Origin: Bog-756 sp963769905
GTDB lineage: Bacteria > Actinomycetota > Acidimicrobiia > Acidimicrobiales > RAAP-2
Length of the DNA stretch: 64,000 bases
Direction of reading: 5' to 3'
Assembly (NCBI GenBank): GCA_963769905.1
Contig: CAVYNG010000002.1
Location: 1,240,001 to 1,304,000 of the forward strand
The first letter of the stretch is position 1. Each line of letters begins with the position of its first letter. A program made the translations under genes and the position numbers. Positions 24,408-32,372 of the stretch are shown one piece after another. Under the pieces are notes generated by a model. That model worked only from the letters and a program-made list of their open reading frames with translations, was not told the DNA's origin and did no database searches.

Positions 24408-25096
24408 ACGCGGCCGGGGCGTCCGAGGGCTTCGCGGAGCGCCTGGCAGAGGTGCGAGAGCGGATGGACCGGACCGCTGCGGACCCGGGATCCGTGCGGC
24501 TGGTGGCCGTGACCAAGGGATTCGGCGCGGAGGCGGTACGCACAGCGTTCCGCTCGGGGCTGGTCGACGTGGGGGAGAACTACGCGGACGAGCTCCTCGC
24601 CAAGGCGCGCGAGATCGCTGCGTCGGACTCTTCGCGGGGGGAGCCGGAGCCCGTCTGGCACTACCTCGGCGCGGTGCAGCGCAACAAGGTGGCACGGCTC
24701 GCCCCGATCGTCGGATGCTGGCAGTCGCTCTCGCGGCTCGAGGAGGGCCGGGCCATCGCCCGCCGTCGATCCGGCGCGACCGTCCTCGTGCAGATCGACA
24801 TCGCCGGCCTTCCCGGCCGCGGCGGTTGCGAGCCCGAGCGGGCGCCCGAGCTGGTCGCGGCTCTACGGGCGGAGGATCTCGACGTCGCCGGGCTGATGGC
24901 GGTGGGCGTGCCCGGTCCGCCCGAGGCGTCGCGTGCCGGCTTCCGGCTGGTGTCCTCGCTCGCCGACCGCCTCGACCTCCCGGTCCGGTCGATGGGCATG
25001 TCCGACGACCTCGAGGTGGCGCTCTCGGAGGGATCGACCATGGTGCGCATCGGGCGGGCCCTCTTCGGCGATCGACCGAAGGGGGACGGCCGTTGA
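24404..25096 (+). CDS. YggS/PLPBP family PLP-homeostasis protein
   Basis: Single-domain alanine-racemase-like barrel of 230 residues that binds PLP through Lys38 in LVAVTKGF. VGENYADELLAKA (the family consensus is GENYVQE), HYLGAVQRNKV, MGMSDDLEVAL and MVRIGRALFG are the other conserved blocks. It has no enzymatic activity in studied relatives and balances PLP and amino acid pools. GTG 24404 overlaps the pgeF stop; the next gene is sepF, as in most Gram-positive clusters. Confidence 0.94.
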   Translation: MNAAGASEGFAERLAEVRERMDRTAADPGSVRLVAVTKGFGAEAVRTAFRSGLVDVGENYADELLAKAREIAASDSSRGEPEPVWHYLGAVQRNKVARLAPIVGCWQSLSRLEEGRAIARRRSGATVLVQIDIAGLPGRGGCEPERAPELVAALRAEDLDVAGLMAVGVPGPPEASRAGFRLVSSLADRLDLPVRSMGMSDDLEVALSEGSTMVRIGRALFGDRPKGDGR

Positions 25097-25205
25097 GCTG
25101 GGAGGTCGCGACGGTCCACCGAGGCCCCGTCGACTCGCGCCGCGGCGCGCCCGGCGTACCACCTGCCCTCGGGGCCAGGCACTACGCTGTTCGAAGGAGG
25201 ACGCG

Positions 25206-25766
25206 ATGCCCGCTTCGTTCATGAAGAAGACAATGGCCTACCTGGGGCTCGTCGACGACGACTACGACGACTACGACGACTACGAGTCGCGTTCGGCCGC
25301 CACCGGTCGTGTGAGCCAGCGGACGGCGGTCCCCGAGGAGATCGACCAACCTCCCGCGCCACCCCAGCCGAGTCCACGGATCCGGACCCTCACCCGCGAC
25401 GAGGCGAACGGCACGGCGGCGGCGAACCCGGTGAGCCCACGGGCTGCCGTACCGACCTCGTCCGTCCGGCCGATCTCGCACGACTCGTCGGGGGCGCGTG
25501 TGCACATCGTGGCGCCGGGACGCTTCGCCGACGCCCAGGAGATCGCCAACCGGCTGATGAGCAATCAACCGGTCATCGTGAACATGCAGAGCGCCGACCG
25601 CGACCTCCAGAGGCGGATGATCGATTTCTGCAGCGGAGCGACCTACGCACTCTCGGGGGGGATGGAAAGGGTCGCCGACGAGGTGTTCCTCCTCACTCCG
25701 TCGAACGTGAAGGTCTCCGACGAGGAACGCCAGCGCCTGGCGGACCGCGGCCTGGTGAATCCCTGA
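25206..25766 (+). CDS. sepF: SepF, Z-ring anchor protein
   Basis: A protein of 186 residues. An N-terminal amphipathic membrane-targeting segment (MKKTMAYLGL) is followed by an acidic run of alternating Asp and Tyr (about 18-27) and a Pro/Ala/Thr-rich linker. The SepF core starts near 98 (ARVHIVAPGRFADAQEIANRLMSN) and contains DLQRRMIDFCSGATYALSGGMERV. ATG 25206 has a strong AAGGAGG site five bases upstream; an in-frame ATG at 25221 is also possible. In actinobacteria, which lack FtsA, SepF tethers FtsZ to the membrane. Confidence 0.95.
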   Translation: MPASFMKKTMAYLGLVDDDYDDYDDYESRSAATGRVSQRTAVPEEIDQPPAPPQPSPRIRTLTRDEANGTAAANPVSPRAAVPTSSVRPISHDSSGARVHIVAPGRFADAQEIANRLMSNQPVIVNMQSADRDLQRRMIDFCSGATYALSGGMERVADEVFLLTPSNVKVSDEERQRLADRGLVNP

Positions 25767-25815
25767 GCCAGACGGACCAGCTCGATCGCCCCATGGATCA
25801 GGGGAGTGAGGCCTG

Positions 25816-26088
25816 TTGATCGCCATCATCGTCGTCGTCCTCAACCTCTATCTCCTGGTGCTGCTCGGGTACGTGATCCTGAGCTTCGTGACCGCGTACG
25901 CCCATCTCGAGTTCGACTCTCCCGTCTACAAGGTCCAGAGGGTGTTCAGCGCACTGTGCGATCCCGTGCTGAACCCCATCCGGCGGGTGATCCCGCCGGC
26001 GCGGATCGGGAACGTCGGCCTCGACGTGTCGGTGCTGGTCCTGTTCTTGGTCATCGACCTGATCCTCATCCCGATCCTCACCCGCTGA
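25816..26088 (+). CDS. YggT family membrane protein
   Basis: A protein of 90 residues with two hydrophobic segments (about 2-28 and 68-88) joined by a loop with the YggT-type DPVLNPIRRVIPP motif. It starts at TTG 25816 with GGGAGTGAGG upstream. Function is unclear; the family almost always sits between sepF and divIVA in Gram-positive clusters. Confidence 0.88.
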   Translation: MIAIIVVVLNLYLLVLLGYVILSFVTAYAHLEFDSPVYKVQRVFSALCDPVLNPIRRVIPPARIGNVGLDVSVLVLFLVIDLILIPILTR

Positions 26089-26158
26089 GGTCCGCCGGGG
26101 GGGTTCGAGCACGTGGGCGGAGACCGGGTCGGTCCCTGGAACTCGCCGGATGCGCCGC

Positions 26159-26164
26159 TAGCAT
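26159..26164 (+). promoter_or_regulatory. leaderless -10 element of divIVA
   Basis: TAGCAT ends 8 bases before ATG 26173; a weak CTGGAA lies 17 bases upstream as -35. No ribosome-binding site precedes the ATG. Confidence 0.5.
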
Positions 26165-26172
26165 GGCCCCCC

Positions 26173-26958
26173 ATGGACTCCTCCCAATCTGCACTCGATT
26201 CCCTCCGAACGGTCGAGTTCCGTGAGACGCTCAAGGGCTACCACCGGGACGACGTCGACGAGTATCTCGAAAGGGCGGCCATCGAAGCCGAGGGGCTGCA
26301 GGAGCAGCTGCGCCAGAGCGGAGAACGGCTCCGACAGGCGGCGGAGCGGATCGCCGACCTCGAGGTACAGGCCGAGAACCCCCCGGTGCCCGAAAGCGCG
26401 GAGCCGTCCGTCGCGGACGACCGTTTGCAGAGGACCCTGCTCCTCGCACAGAAGTTCGTCGACGAGACGAAGGCGGACTCCGAGGCACGGGCCGCGCAGA
26501 TGCTCGCCGACGCGGACGCAAAGGCGCGTCTCGTGACCGAGCAGGCCGAGGCTCAGGCGACCCAGATCGCGGCCGAATCCGAACAGCGACTCCGCGAGGA
26601 GATCGGCCGCCTCGAGGGGACGCGGAGCAAGCTGTCGCACGAGGTCGAGGTCATGTCCCGGCATCTCGAGAACGAGCGCAACCGCCTCCGGACCGCCCTC
26701 GGCGACATCTTGAAGTGGGTCGACGACAACGTCCGCCCCGGCTCCGCCGGCATCGATCTCCGTGGGCGTGGCGACGCGCCCACCGGGTCACCGCCGCCGT
26801 CCCCGGGGAGGTCCGAACAGCCGGCCGCCTCCCGCCCGGCTGACTCAGGAGCCGGGCGAGCCACGAGCGCCCGGAGCGGACCGACCGGTGCGATGAGCGA
26901 GAGCCCGCCGGGGGTGATCACCCGCACCGCCACCACGGACGCGCCGCTGCCCCTCTGA
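26173..26958 (+). CDS. divIVA: DivIVA/Wag31 family polar organiser
   Basis: A protein of 261 residues. The N-terminal lipid-binding motif is RTVEFRETLKGYHRDDVDEYL (about 12-32), followed by a long coiled coil (about 35-190, Glu/Ala/Gln-rich) and a disordered Pro/Ser/Gly tail. In actinobacteria these proteins mark curved or polar membrane and direct apical growth or division. Position after sepF-yggT is standard. Confidence 0.92.
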   Translation: MDSSQSALDSLRTVEFRETLKGYHRDDVDEYLERAAIEAEGLQEQLRQSGERLRQAAERIADLEVQAENPPVPESAEPSVADDRLQRTLLLAQKFVDETKADSEARAAQMLADADAKARLVTEQAEAQATQIAAESEQRLREEIGRLEGTRSKLSHEVEVMSRHLENERNRLRTALGDILKWVDDNVRPGSAGIDLRGRGDAPTGSPPPSPGRSEQPAASRPADSGAGRATSARSGPTGAMSESPPGVITRTATTDAPLPL

Positions 26959-27048
26959 GATCCGCGTCGGCCCCGGCGGCGTGTCGCCGGTTGGCGTACG
27001 GGCCGCGCCTTTGCACCGGTATGGTCCCTTCGACCGTGGTCCCCCGGA

Positions 27049-27077
27049 TTGCCGCATCGACCGGGGCACGGTATGGT
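27049..27077 (+). promoter_or_regulatory. candidate promoter of the DksA-like gene
   Basis: TTGCCG (27049-27054), 17-base spacer, TATGGT (27072-27077), in the 205-base gap after divIVA. A second TATGGT lies at 27020-27025 without a matching -35. Confidence 0.45.
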
Positions 27078-27163
27078 CACCCGCCCACCGAATGGCGGGG
27101 TGGACATCTGGCACCTGTCTCCGGCGGTGCCGTGCCGGGGTCGGGTCCCCGAAGGAGGTCGAG

Positions 27164-27931
27164 TTGACGGCTGTGAAGAAGGCGGCGCCTTCGCCGAAGA
27201 AGGGCGGAACCGCCAAGCGAGCCGCGCCGGCTTCCCGGAAGACCTCCGCCGAACGTGCGAAACGGGCCCCGACGAAGAAGACGAAAAAGGGCGCACCGGC
27301 GGCGCGAACCGGATCAGCGAAGAAGGCGACGAGCGGGGTGAAGAAGCCGGTCCGGCCCTCGAAGACCGCCACCTCCCGGGCCAAGGCGCCGAAGAAGCCG
27401 GTGGCTGCGGCGAAGCGTTCGGCGCCGGCTCCGAAGGGACCGGCGCGCTCGGCGAAAAAGCCCGCGCCCACGACGAAGGCGACCGGCTCGACCAAGGCGG
27501 GCGCCGAGCGGGCTACCCCGCGCGTGGCGAAGAAGCCACCGTCGGCCGGCCCGTACGCCAAGGAGGAGAAGTTCCTCGAGGAGCAGGCGACGCTCCTGCG
27601 TGCGGAGCGGGCGATCTACGAGGGACAGGCCCAGGACCTGCGCGCCGAGGCCGACTCACTCGCCCTCGAGCGCGAGCCCGGCGACGTGCAATTCGACGAG
27701 GAGTCCGGCGAGGGTGGCACCGTCACGGTGGACCGCGAACGGAACCTCGCGCTCTCGGCGCAGGCGGGAGCTGCCGTGGAGGAGATCGACGACGCGTTGC
27801 GCAAGATCGAGCGGAAGACGTACGGAACCTGCGAGCGTTGCCACCAGGCGATCCCGAAGGCGCGCCTGCGGGCGCTTCCGTACGCCAGGTTGTGCGTGGC
27901 ATGCAAGAGCGGTGGCCTCTCACGACGCTGA
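27164..27931 (+). CDS. DksA/TraR-type zinc-finger protein with histone-H1-like N-terminal tail
   Basis: A protein of 255 residues in two halves. Residues 1 to about 125 are almost only Lys, Ala, Pro, Arg, Ser and Thr with repeated AKK/PKK units, as in histone H1 or mycobacterial HU tails. Residues 130-255 form a coiled-coil-like region (EEKFLEEQATLLRAERAIYEGQA) and a DksA/TraR C4 zinc finger: CERCHQAIPKARLRALP, then CVAC. The start is TTG 27164 with GAAGGAGG five bases upstream. DksA relatives bind RNA polymerase through its secondary channel; the tail suggests added DNA or RNA binding. A similar gene precedes lspA in Streptomyces. Confidence 0.87.
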   Translation: MTAVKKAAPSPKKGGTAKRAAPASRKTSAERAKRAPTKKTKKGAPAARTGSAKKATSGVKKPVRPSKTATSRAKAPKKPVAAAKRSAPAPKGPARSAKKPAPTTKATGSTKAGAERATPRVAKKPPSAGPYAKEEKFLEEQATLLRAERAIYEGQAQDLRAEADSLALEREPGDVQFDEESGEGGTVTVDRERNLALSAQAGAAVEEIDDALRKIERKTYGTCERCHQAIPKARLRALPYARLCVACKSGGLSRR

Positions 27932-28422
27932 CGCGTGAGCCGCCGACCGGCCGCGGCCGCTCGAGCCCACGCTCGAGCCTCTACCGGCTGGGGACGGCGG
28001 CGGGTGTGGCCGCCGGTGTCGTCCTCGTCGACCAGCTGACCAAGTGGTGGGCGGTGACCCGCCTGTCGGAAGGGCAGATCCACGTGATCGGCAAGCTCGA
28101 CCTCGAGCTCACCCGAAACACGGGATCCTCGTTCAGTCTGCTGCAGGGGTCCACGGACTTCCTGATCGCGGTCGTGGTGGTCGCGACGGCGGTGCTCGGT
28201 GTGCTGGCGTGGCGATCGGTGACCGTCGGGCGCGCGGCGCTCTACGGTCTCATCCTCGGAGGCGCGCTCGGCAACCTGACGGATCGTCTGTTCCGGGGCG
28301 GAGCGGTGGTCGATTTCGTCGCGGTCCACTTCTGGCCGACGTTCAACGTGGCCGACGCCTGCATCGTCGTCGGCTGTGGGCTCCTGGTCGTCTCGCTGTT
28401 GCGCGGCGCGCGGCCTGGATGA
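27901..28422 (+). CDS. lspA: lipoprotein signal peptidase II
   Basis: Aspartic membrane peptidase that cleaves prolipoproteins after lipidation; four helices. VVLVDQLTKWWAV, ELTRNTGSSFSLLQ, GALGNLTDRLFRGGAVVDFV and FNVADACIVVG cover the conserved boxes, with the catalytic Asp pair in VVDF and VADA. ATG 27901 gives 173 residues and overlaps the preceding gene by 31 bases; it is the first usual start codon in this frame. A CTG at 27928 overlapping the previous stop is the only nearer alternative. Confidence 0.92.
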   Translation: MQERWPLTTLTREPPTGRGRSSPRSSLYRLGTAAGVAAGVVLVDQLTKWWAVTRLSEGQIHVIGKLDLELTRNTGSSFSLLQGSTDFLIAVVVVATAVLGVLAWRSVTVGRAALYGLILGGALGNLTDRLFRGGAVVDFVAVHFWPTFNVADACIVVGCGLLVVSLLRGARPG

Positions 28423-29375
28423 CCGCCCTCGTGGTGACCGTCCCGGACTCGCTCGGGGGGATCAGGGTCGACCGTGCAGTCGCGCTGCTGGCCGACCTCC
28501 CGAGGACCGCGGTCGAGGCGCTCGTGGCGGACGGACGGGTCGTGGTCGACGGGCGGGTCGTGCGCCGGCGCAGCACGCTCGTCCGTCCCGGCCAGGAGCT
28601 CCGGGTCGAGCGACCCGAGGTGTCGGTCGTGCTGCCGCAGGCAGACCAATCGGTGGAGTTCACCGTGGTCGAGGCCGACGACGAGGTGATCGTGGTCGAC
28701 AAACCCGCGGGACTGGTCGTCCATCCGGGAGCCGGGCACCCCGACGGCACGCTCGTCAACGGGCTTCTCGCCCGCTTCCCCGATCTGGCCCAGCTGGCGG
28801 AGCAAACGGAACAGCAGACGGAACACGGCTCGGACCCGCGTCGCCCGGGGATCGTGCACCGGCTCGACCGCGGGACGTCCGGCTTGCTGGTGGTCGCACG
28901 GACCCCGCGGGCGTATCGCTCGCTGGTCGCCCAGCTCCGTGCTCGCACGGTCACTCGGACCTACGCGGCTCTGGTGCGTGGCGAAGTCGAAGGCGTCTCC
29001 GGTGTCGTCGAAGCACCCATCGGCCGCTCGGCCGCGGCGCCGACCCGGATGGCGATCTCGCGGAGCGGCAAGCCGGCCCTCACCCGCTACCGGGTGGAAC
29101 GCCGCTTCGACCCACCCCCGACCACCCTGTTGTCGGTCGAGCTCGACACCGGCCGGACCCACCAGATCCGGGTCCACCTCGCCGCGGTCGGCCATCCGGT
29201 CCTCGGGGACCCCGTCTACGGCCGGCGCGGACCGGGGCCGCCGGTGCCACTCGACCGGCCTTTTCTCCACGCGGAGCAGCTGACCTTCGAGCACCCGGTT
29301 TCGGGAGAACGGCGCTCGTGGCGTTCGCCGCTCCCGGACGATCTCGCCGGGGTGCTCGGCGCATTGGGCGACTGA
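28419..29375 (+). CDS. rluD: RluD-family 23S rRNA pseudouridine synthase
   Basis: A protein of 318 residues: an N-terminal S4 RNA-binding domain (RVDRAVALLADLPRTAVEALV) and the RluA/RluD catalytic domain with VDKPAGLVVHPGAG and the active-site motif HRLDRGTSGLLVVA, then TGRTHQIRVHLAAVGHPVLGD (split over the fold). ATG 28419 overlaps the lspA stop. The lspA-rluD pairing is widespread. The rRNA positions are inferred from the E. coli enzyme. Confidence 0.93.
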   Translation: MTALVVTVPDSLGGIRVDRAVALLADLPRTAVEALVADGRVVVDGRVVRRRSTLVRPGQELRVERPEVSVVLPQADQSVEFTVVEADDEVIVVDKPAGLVVHPGAGHPDGTLVNGLLARFPDLAQLAEQTEQQTEHGSDPRRPGIVHRLDRGTSGLLVVARTPRAYRSLVAQLRARTVTRTYAALVRGEVEGVSGVVEAPIGRSAAAPTRMAISRSGKPALTRYRVERRFDPPPTTLLSVELDTGRTHQIRVHLAAVGHPVLGDPVYGRRGPGPPVPLDRPFLHAEQLTFEHPVSGERRSWRSPLPDDLAGVLGALGD

Positions 29376-29418
29376 ACGCCCCCTCTGTCGAGGACGCCCG
29401 TCGGGGCGCGCCCGGCGC

Positions 29419-30363
29419 TCAGGCCGCCTGGTGGACCCCTTCGAGCACATTGCTGTCGGCGAGTGCCTCGAGTGCCTCCGCCTCGGCCTGACGCACCTTG
29501 CGTACTCCGACGCCGAGCCGCTCGGCCGTCGTCTGCAAGGAGGCGGGATCACTGCCGCCGAAGCCGAAGCGGTGCCGGATCACCTGTCGTTGGAGGTCGG
29601 TCAGACCGTCCACCGCCTCACGCACGAGATCGAGGGTGAGGTCGTTTGCGACTCCCTCCTCGAACTCGCTGAGATCGGTCGAGACCAGGTCGCCGAGGGT
29701 CGCGGTCGAATCGGCCGTCGCCGGCTGATCGAGGCTCGCCACCACCCGCGCGGCGCGTGCCAAGTCGGCGCGCATCTCGGCGTTGGTGTTGGTGGCGTCG
29801 TCGAGCTCCTCGTCGGTCGGTGGGCGCTGGAGCTGATGCGTCAGCTCCCACTGCGCGGCATCCACTTGCTGGTTCCGCTCGGCCACCTCCATCGGGAGAC
29901 GGATGGTCCGGCCGTGCTGCTGCACGGCGCGCTGCAGCGCCTGGCGGATCCACCACGTCGCGTAGGTGGAGAAACGGAAACCTCGCTCCCAGTCGAACTT
30001 GTCGACCGCCCGCATCAGCCCGAACGTTCCTTCCTGGATGAGATCGGAGAGATCGACGCCACGGTCCTGGTAGCGACGCGCCCAGTGGACGACCAGCCGC
30101 AGGTTGGACGCGACCATCTCGCGGCGAGCCTCCTCGTCGCCGCCCGCGACCCGCTTGGCCATCTCGGTCTGCGCCTCGTGGTCGGGAAGCGGGTGGTGAT
30201 CGAGATCGCGCAGGAACAAGCCGAGGCTGTCGGCGTCCGCGCTCCTGCTCCGCGTGCCACGTGCCGCCGGCCGGGGAGCGGTCTCGCGGGGCTTTTCGCG
30301 GTCGGCTCTCCGCCCGCGTCCTGCCGAGGCCTTGTTCTCCCTGGTCACGGTGTCAGTCGCCAT
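29419..30363 (-). CDS. RNA polymerase sigma factor, sigma-70 group 2
   Basis: A protein of 314 residues. The first ~40 residues are basic and disordered. Region 1.2 (SLGLFLRDLDHHPLPDHEAQTEMAKRVAGG), region 2 (NLRLVVHWARRYQ, DLIQEGTFGLMRAVDKFDWERGFRFSTYATWWIRQAL), region 3 and region 4 (LTDLQRQVIRHRFGF ... RLGVGVRKVRQAEAEALEAL) are all present. The lack of the long region 1.1 and of a full primary-sigma length points to a group 2 (HrdA/SigB-like) alternative factor, not RpoD. ATG 30363 has TAGGAGTGG just upstream. It converges with rluD. Confidence 0.92.
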   Translation of the reverse strand: MATDTVTRENKASAGRGRRADREKPRETAPRPAARGTRSRSADADSLGLFLRDLDHHPLPDHEAQTEMAKRVAGGDEEARREMVASNLRLVVHWARRYQDRGVDLSDLIQEGTFGLMRAVDKFDWERGFRFSTYATWWIRQALQRAVQQHGRTIRLPMEVAERNQQVDAAQWELTHQLQRPPTDEELDDATNTNAEMRADLARAARVVASLDQPATADSTATLGDLVSTDLSEFEEGVANDLTLDLVREAVDGLTDLQRQVIRHRFGFGGSDPASLQTTAERLGVGVRKVRQAEAEALEALADSNVLEGVHQAA

Positions 30364-30397
30364 TCCACTCCTATTCTTCCCAGAGTCGACGCCGTTG

Positions 30398-30422
30398 ATA
30401 ACGTCCGTCATCCATATAACGT
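30398..30422. repeat. direct repeat in the sigma / phosphatase intergenic region
   Basis: ATAACGT occurs at 30398-30404 and again at 30416-30422, 18 bases apart, in an AT-rich island between two divergent genes. Possible operator or alternative-sigma element; no known regulator is assigned. Confidence 0.35.
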
Positions 30423-30502
30423 TCGCCGGCGGCTCGACATTCCACGTCAGGGCGCGAAAAGGGCTTGCCACGGACCGGACCGGGATGCTCGGCTGTCCGG
30501 CC

Positions 30503-31087
30503 ATGGATCCCGGCCCTCCACGGTGTGTGCTCGTCCGGCACGGCGACACGGCCTGGAGCCGTTCCGGCCGGCACACCGGACGCACCGACCTGCCACTCTT
30601 GGCCGAGGGCGAGGAGCAGGTCCTGGCACAACGGCCACGGCTCGAGGCGTATTCCTTCTCCCTGGTCCTCACGAGCCCGCTCTCCAGGGCCCGGCGGACC
30701 TGCGAGCTGGCCGGGCTGGGCGAGTCGTTCGTGGTCGACCCCGACCTGCTCGAGTGGGACTACGGCGCCTACGAGGGCCGGCGCACCGCCGACATCCGCG
30801 AGGAGCGTCCCGGGTGGAACCTCTTCGACGACGGCGCCGCCGGTGGGGAGCGGGCCGCCGAGGTCGCCGCACGGGTCGATCGGGTCATCGCCCGGGTCCG
30901 CGCGGTCCCGGGCGACGTGGCCTGTGTGGCCCATGCGCACGTCCTGCGGGTCCTCGCGGCCCGGTGGCTCGGTCTCGAGGCGACCGGCGGGCGCTACTTC
31001 GTGCTCGGCCCGGCCGCGGTCAGCGTCCTCGGCTGGGAGCGCGAACAGCCGGTGGTCCGGCAGTGGAACGAGCTCCCCGATCGCTGA
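30503..31087 (+). CDS. histidine phosphatase family protein (phosphoglycerate-mutase-like)
   Basis: A protein of 194 residues with the RHG motif VLVRHGDTAWS (catalytic His13), SPLSRARRTCELAG, the acidic EWDYGAYEGR and the second catalytic His in VAHAHVLRVLAARWLGL. Branch-2 phosphatases of this type act on many substrates, for example phosphosugars or cobalamin intermediates; none is indicated here. ATG 30503 is used; ATG 30485 would add six residues. Divergent from the sigma factor gene. Confidence 0.87.
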   Translation: MDPGPPRCVLVRHGDTAWSRSGRHTGRTDLPLLAEGEEQVLAQRPRLEAYSFSLVLTSPLSRARRTCELAGLGESFVVDPDLLEWDYGAYEGRRTADIREERPGWNLFDDGAAGGERAAEVAARVDRVIARVRAVPGDVACVAHAHVLRVLAARWLGLEATGGRYFVLGPAAVSVLGWEREQPVVRQWNELPDR

Positions 31088-31102
31088 GTCCGGACCGGCG
31101 GT

Positions 31103-31786
31103 TCAGCCGGGGAGCGCGGAAGAGGGCGTCGGGTCCACCACGTAGCCCGGCGTGGCCACCCCGGTCGGCGTGCCCGGGTCCGCGAGGGCCGGCCCGGAGA
31201 CCAGCCCGCAGGGAATGACGCCTGCCCAGATCGGGAGGGCCAGATCGGCCGCGTCATCGAGCGGCCCGCCGGTTCGGACCTTTGCGGACGCCTCGCTGAT
31301 CGGGAGCCGCACCACCGCCGTCGACCGCAGCTCGTTCTCGGTGGGTGGCCGGGCGTCGGCACTTCGCCCGGGTGCCATGTGGTCGACGATCGCCATCAGG
31401 GCCGCGAGCTTCTCCTCGGGGTCGACGACGGACGATCCGGCGCCGAAGAGGACGACCGACCGGTAGTTCATCGAGTGGTGGAAGGCGGATCGGGCGAGGA
31501 CGATGCCGTCGAGGATGGTGACCGTCACGCAGATCGGCGCACCCGAGCCCGCGGTCTTCAGCATGCGGTTGGCTGCGGCGCCGTGGAGATAGACGAGGTC
31601 GCGGTCGCGTGCGAACGCGGTGGGGAGCACCACCGTCGATCCCCCCTCCGGAAAGCCCACGTGGCAGACGAGTGCCTCGTCGAGAATGGCGTCGACGGTG
31701 CGGCGGTCGTAGGTGCCGCGCTCCTTCTTTCGGCGGAAGGTGGTGCGCGGCGAGCGGACGACGGTCGGGGAGCGTTCTTCACCCAT
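31103..31786 (-). CDS. pyridoxamine 5'-phosphate oxidase family flavoprotein
   Basis: A protein of 227 residues of the FMN-binding split-barrel fold. The N-terminal block RKKERGTYDRRTVDAILDEALVCHVGF and YLHGAAANRML are typical of the Nim/PNPOx-like subgroup found in actinobacteria, where the His-Gly-Ala segment contacts FMN; HSMNYRSVVLFG follows. True pyridoxamine oxidase activity is unlikely. F420 or heme variants in this superfamily are possible alternatives. It converges with the phosphatase gene with a 15-base gap. Confidence 0.8.
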   Translation of the reverse strand: MGEERSPTVVRSPRTTFRRKKERGTYDRRTVDAILDEALVCHVGFPEGGSTVVLPTAFARDRDLVYLHGAAANRMLKTAGSGAPICVTVTILDGIVLARSAFHHSMNYRSVVLFGAGSSVVDPEEKLAALMAIVDHMAPGRSADARPPTENELRSTAVVRLPISEASAKVRTGGPLDDAADLALPIWAGVIPCGLVSGPALADPGTPTGVATPGYVVDPTPSSALPG

Positions 31787-31792
31787 CCGGTA

Positions 31793-31798
31793 ATTATC
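31793..31798 (-). promoter_or_regulatory. leaderless -10 element of the PNPOx-family gene
   Basis: On the minus strand GATAAT lies 6 bases before the ATG at 31786, within an AT-rich stretch. Confidence 0.45.
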
Positions 31799-31852
31799 GT
31801 CCAGCGGTCCCGCGTCCGGGCCGACCGTCGACCTCCCCGATCTCGGGACCCC

Positions 31853-32302
31853 TCAGCCGGCGCTCCCGCGGACCACAGGCACCTTGCCGCGGGCCCGGGC
31901 GACCATGTCGGCGAGAGTGAACGAGTCGAGATGGATGCGCATGTGCTCGCCCACGTCGGCCCAGACCGCCAAGAGGATGCACTGCCCCTCGTGGTCACAG
32001 GCCCCGTTCTCGTGCGGCAGCCCGAAGTCGCCGGCCGCGATCGGCCCGTCGACGGCGGAGACGATCTGGGAGAGCGTGATCTCCTCGGGCGGTCGGGCCA
32101 GCACGTAGCCGCCTCCCACTCCGCGTTTGGAACGAACCAGCCCGGCGCCCTTCAGCGCGAGGAGGATCTGTTCGAGGTAGGGCTGCGGCAGCCCGGTGCG
32201 GTCGGCGATGTCCCTGACCGCGGTCGGGCCTTCGCCGTCGGCATGCAATGCCAGCGACAAGAGCGCCCTGCTCGCGTAGTCCCCTCGGGTCGAGACCTTC
32301 AC
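31853..32302 (-). CDS. Rrf2 family transcriptional regulator
   Basis: A protein of 149 residues. The N-terminal winged helix (MKVSTRGDYASRALLSLAL, GLPQPYLEQILLALKGAGLVRSKRG) and the wing GGYVLARPPEEITLSQIV are classical for IscR/NsrR/RsrR. The sensor segment has only two cysteines, Cys102 and Cys108, aligned with the second and third cluster cysteines of IscR; proline stands at the place of the first. It may bind an Fe-S cluster with a different ligand set, or act as a thiol or apo-regulator. GTG 32302 has TAGCAT 7 bases upstream. Confidence 0.9.
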   Translation of the reverse strand: MKVSTRGDYASRALLSLALHADGEGPTAVRDIADRTGLPQPYLEQILLALKGAGLVRSKRGVGGGYVLARPPEEITLSQIVSAVDGPIAAGDFGLPHENGACDHEGQCILLAVWADVGEHMRIHLDSFTLADMVARARGKVPVVRGSAG

Positions 32303-32309
32303 CGGTCAC

Positions 32310-32315
32310 ATGCTA
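32310..32315 (-). promoter_or_regulatory. leaderless -10 element of the Rrf2 gene
   Basis: Minus-strand TAGCAT, 7 bases before the GTG start at 32302, without a ribosome-binding site. Confidence 0.5.
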
Positions 32316-32372
32316 TTGCGCGGCCGCGGCCCGCACGGCTGACCGACACGCGCTGAGGTGGTGGAGGAGCGC

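Noticed and set aside
25241..25282. Short tandem GAC/TAC repeat, considered as a repeat or regulatory element
   Set aside because: It encodes the alternating Asp/Tyr stretch of SepF and is in frame, so it is coding low complexity.
27180..27540. Lys/Ala-rich repeat region considered as a tandem DNA repeat or mobile element
   Set aside because: Repeats are at the protein level with different codons; the reading frame and start signals are intact.
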